Of a stretch of 44,386 nt of DNA, positions 44,243 through 44,386 are shown piece by piece. The stretch covers positions 1 through 44,386 of the forward strand of contig JADINA010000027.1 of the NCBI GenBank assembly GCA_017694295.1, read 5' to 3'. The translations under genes were made by a program, and so were the position numbers. Every line of letters starts with the position of its first letter. Position 1 is the stretch's first letter. Under the pieces are notes generated by a model that had not been told where the DNA came from, did not search any database, and worked only from the letters and a program-made list of their open reading frames with translations. The DNA is from Candidatus Alloenteromonas pullistercoris. GTDB lineage: Bacteria > Bacillota_I > Bacilli_A > RFN20 > CAG-826.

Positions 44243-44268
44243 TCAAACCCCGACCGTTGCTCTATCAT
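44240..44268 (+). promoter_or_regulatory. Promoter of tuf
   Basis: TTGTCA (44240-44245) and TATCAT (44263-44268) are separated by 17 bp. The start would be near 44275, with TGGAGGAAA before the tuf ATG. Confidence 0.75.
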
Positions 44269-44314
44269 TATTCAGCCAACGAAAATCTCAAACCATTTTT
44301 GGAGGAAATAACAA

Positions 44315-44386
44315 ATGGCAAAAGAAAAATTCAACCGTGACCGCGTCCACCTCAACGTTGGGACCATCGGCCACGTCGACCACGGC
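44315..44386 (+). CDS. tuf: Elongation factor Tu, N-terminal part (runs off the window)
   Basis: The first 24 codons give MAKEKFNRDRVHLNVGTIGH and continue with VDHG, the start of the EF-Tu G1 loop. A TTGGAGGAAATAAC ribosome site precedes the ATG. The gene follows fusA as in the usual str operon, with its own promoter. The remainder lies outside the window. Confidence 0.95.
   Translation, partial: MAKEKFNRDRVHLNVGTIGHVDHG

Overview
The window is a GC-rich stretch of bacterial chromosome dominated by the large ribosomal-protein, RNA polymerase and translation-factor gene clusters. Gene order (rpsE-rplO-secY-adk-map-infA-rpmJ-rpsM-rpsK-rpoA-rplQ; cysS...rlmB-sigma-rpmG-secE-nusG; rplK-rplA-rplJ-rplL-methyltransferase-rpoB-rpoC; rpsL-rpsG-fusA-tuf), strong AAGGAGG-type ribosome binding sites, a zinc-type adenylate kinase and L10-type leader RNA all point to Bacillota (Firmicutes). 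A three-subunit [FeFe] hydrogenase indicates a fermentative anaerobe. The high GC of the core genes, the missing L30 gene and many small secreted or membrane accessory genes would fit an uncultured Bacilli/Mollicutes-related gut lineage, but this placement is an inference. TGA is used as a stop and TGG encodes Trp, so the code is standard.

Layout. (1) 1-6071: end of the spc operon and the alpha operon, closed by an intrinsic terminator. (2) 6116-11026: an AT-richer cassette with its own promoter, encoding a secreted beta-rich protein of unknown function and two ABC proteins that each fuse an ATPase to a MacB/FtsX-like permease. (3) 11028-13609, minus strand: an ABC-2 exporter (ATPase plus permease) preceded by a CBS-domain protein with a HEPN-like motif. 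(4) 13728-13931: a small two-helix membrane protein. (5) 14081-18266: hydrogenase operon hydC-hydB-hydA behind a good sigma-A promoter. (6) 18313-23465: HAD phosphatase, cysS, MgtC-like protein, rlmB, divergent SigH-like sigma factor, rpmG, secE, nusG, then a terminator. (7) 23501-27032: accessory insert between nusG and rplK: an unknown protein (minus), a probably leaderless phosphodiesterase, and a zinc-type ArsR/SmtB repressor plus Zn/Cd/Co P-type ATPase operon with three matching operator-like repeats. (8) 27235-38073: rplK to rpoC, with a recognisable L10 leader. (9) 38147-40969: a secreted M6-like metalloprotease lipoprotein and a Fic-family protein whose promoter and start codon carry a 20-bp direct repeat. 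(10) 41080-44386: str operon rpsL-rpsG-fusA with a structured leader, and the start of tuf with its own promoter.

The core genes form the transcription and translation machinery. The accessory genes sit exactly at the joints where the conserved clusters are broken (after rplQ, after nusG, after rpoC). The most interesting candidates for undescribed biology are the 6.1-11.0 kb secretion or immunity-like cassette with a complementary-degenerate ABC pair, the repeat-bracketed fic gene, the HEPN-motif CBS protein, and the triple-operator zinc operon.
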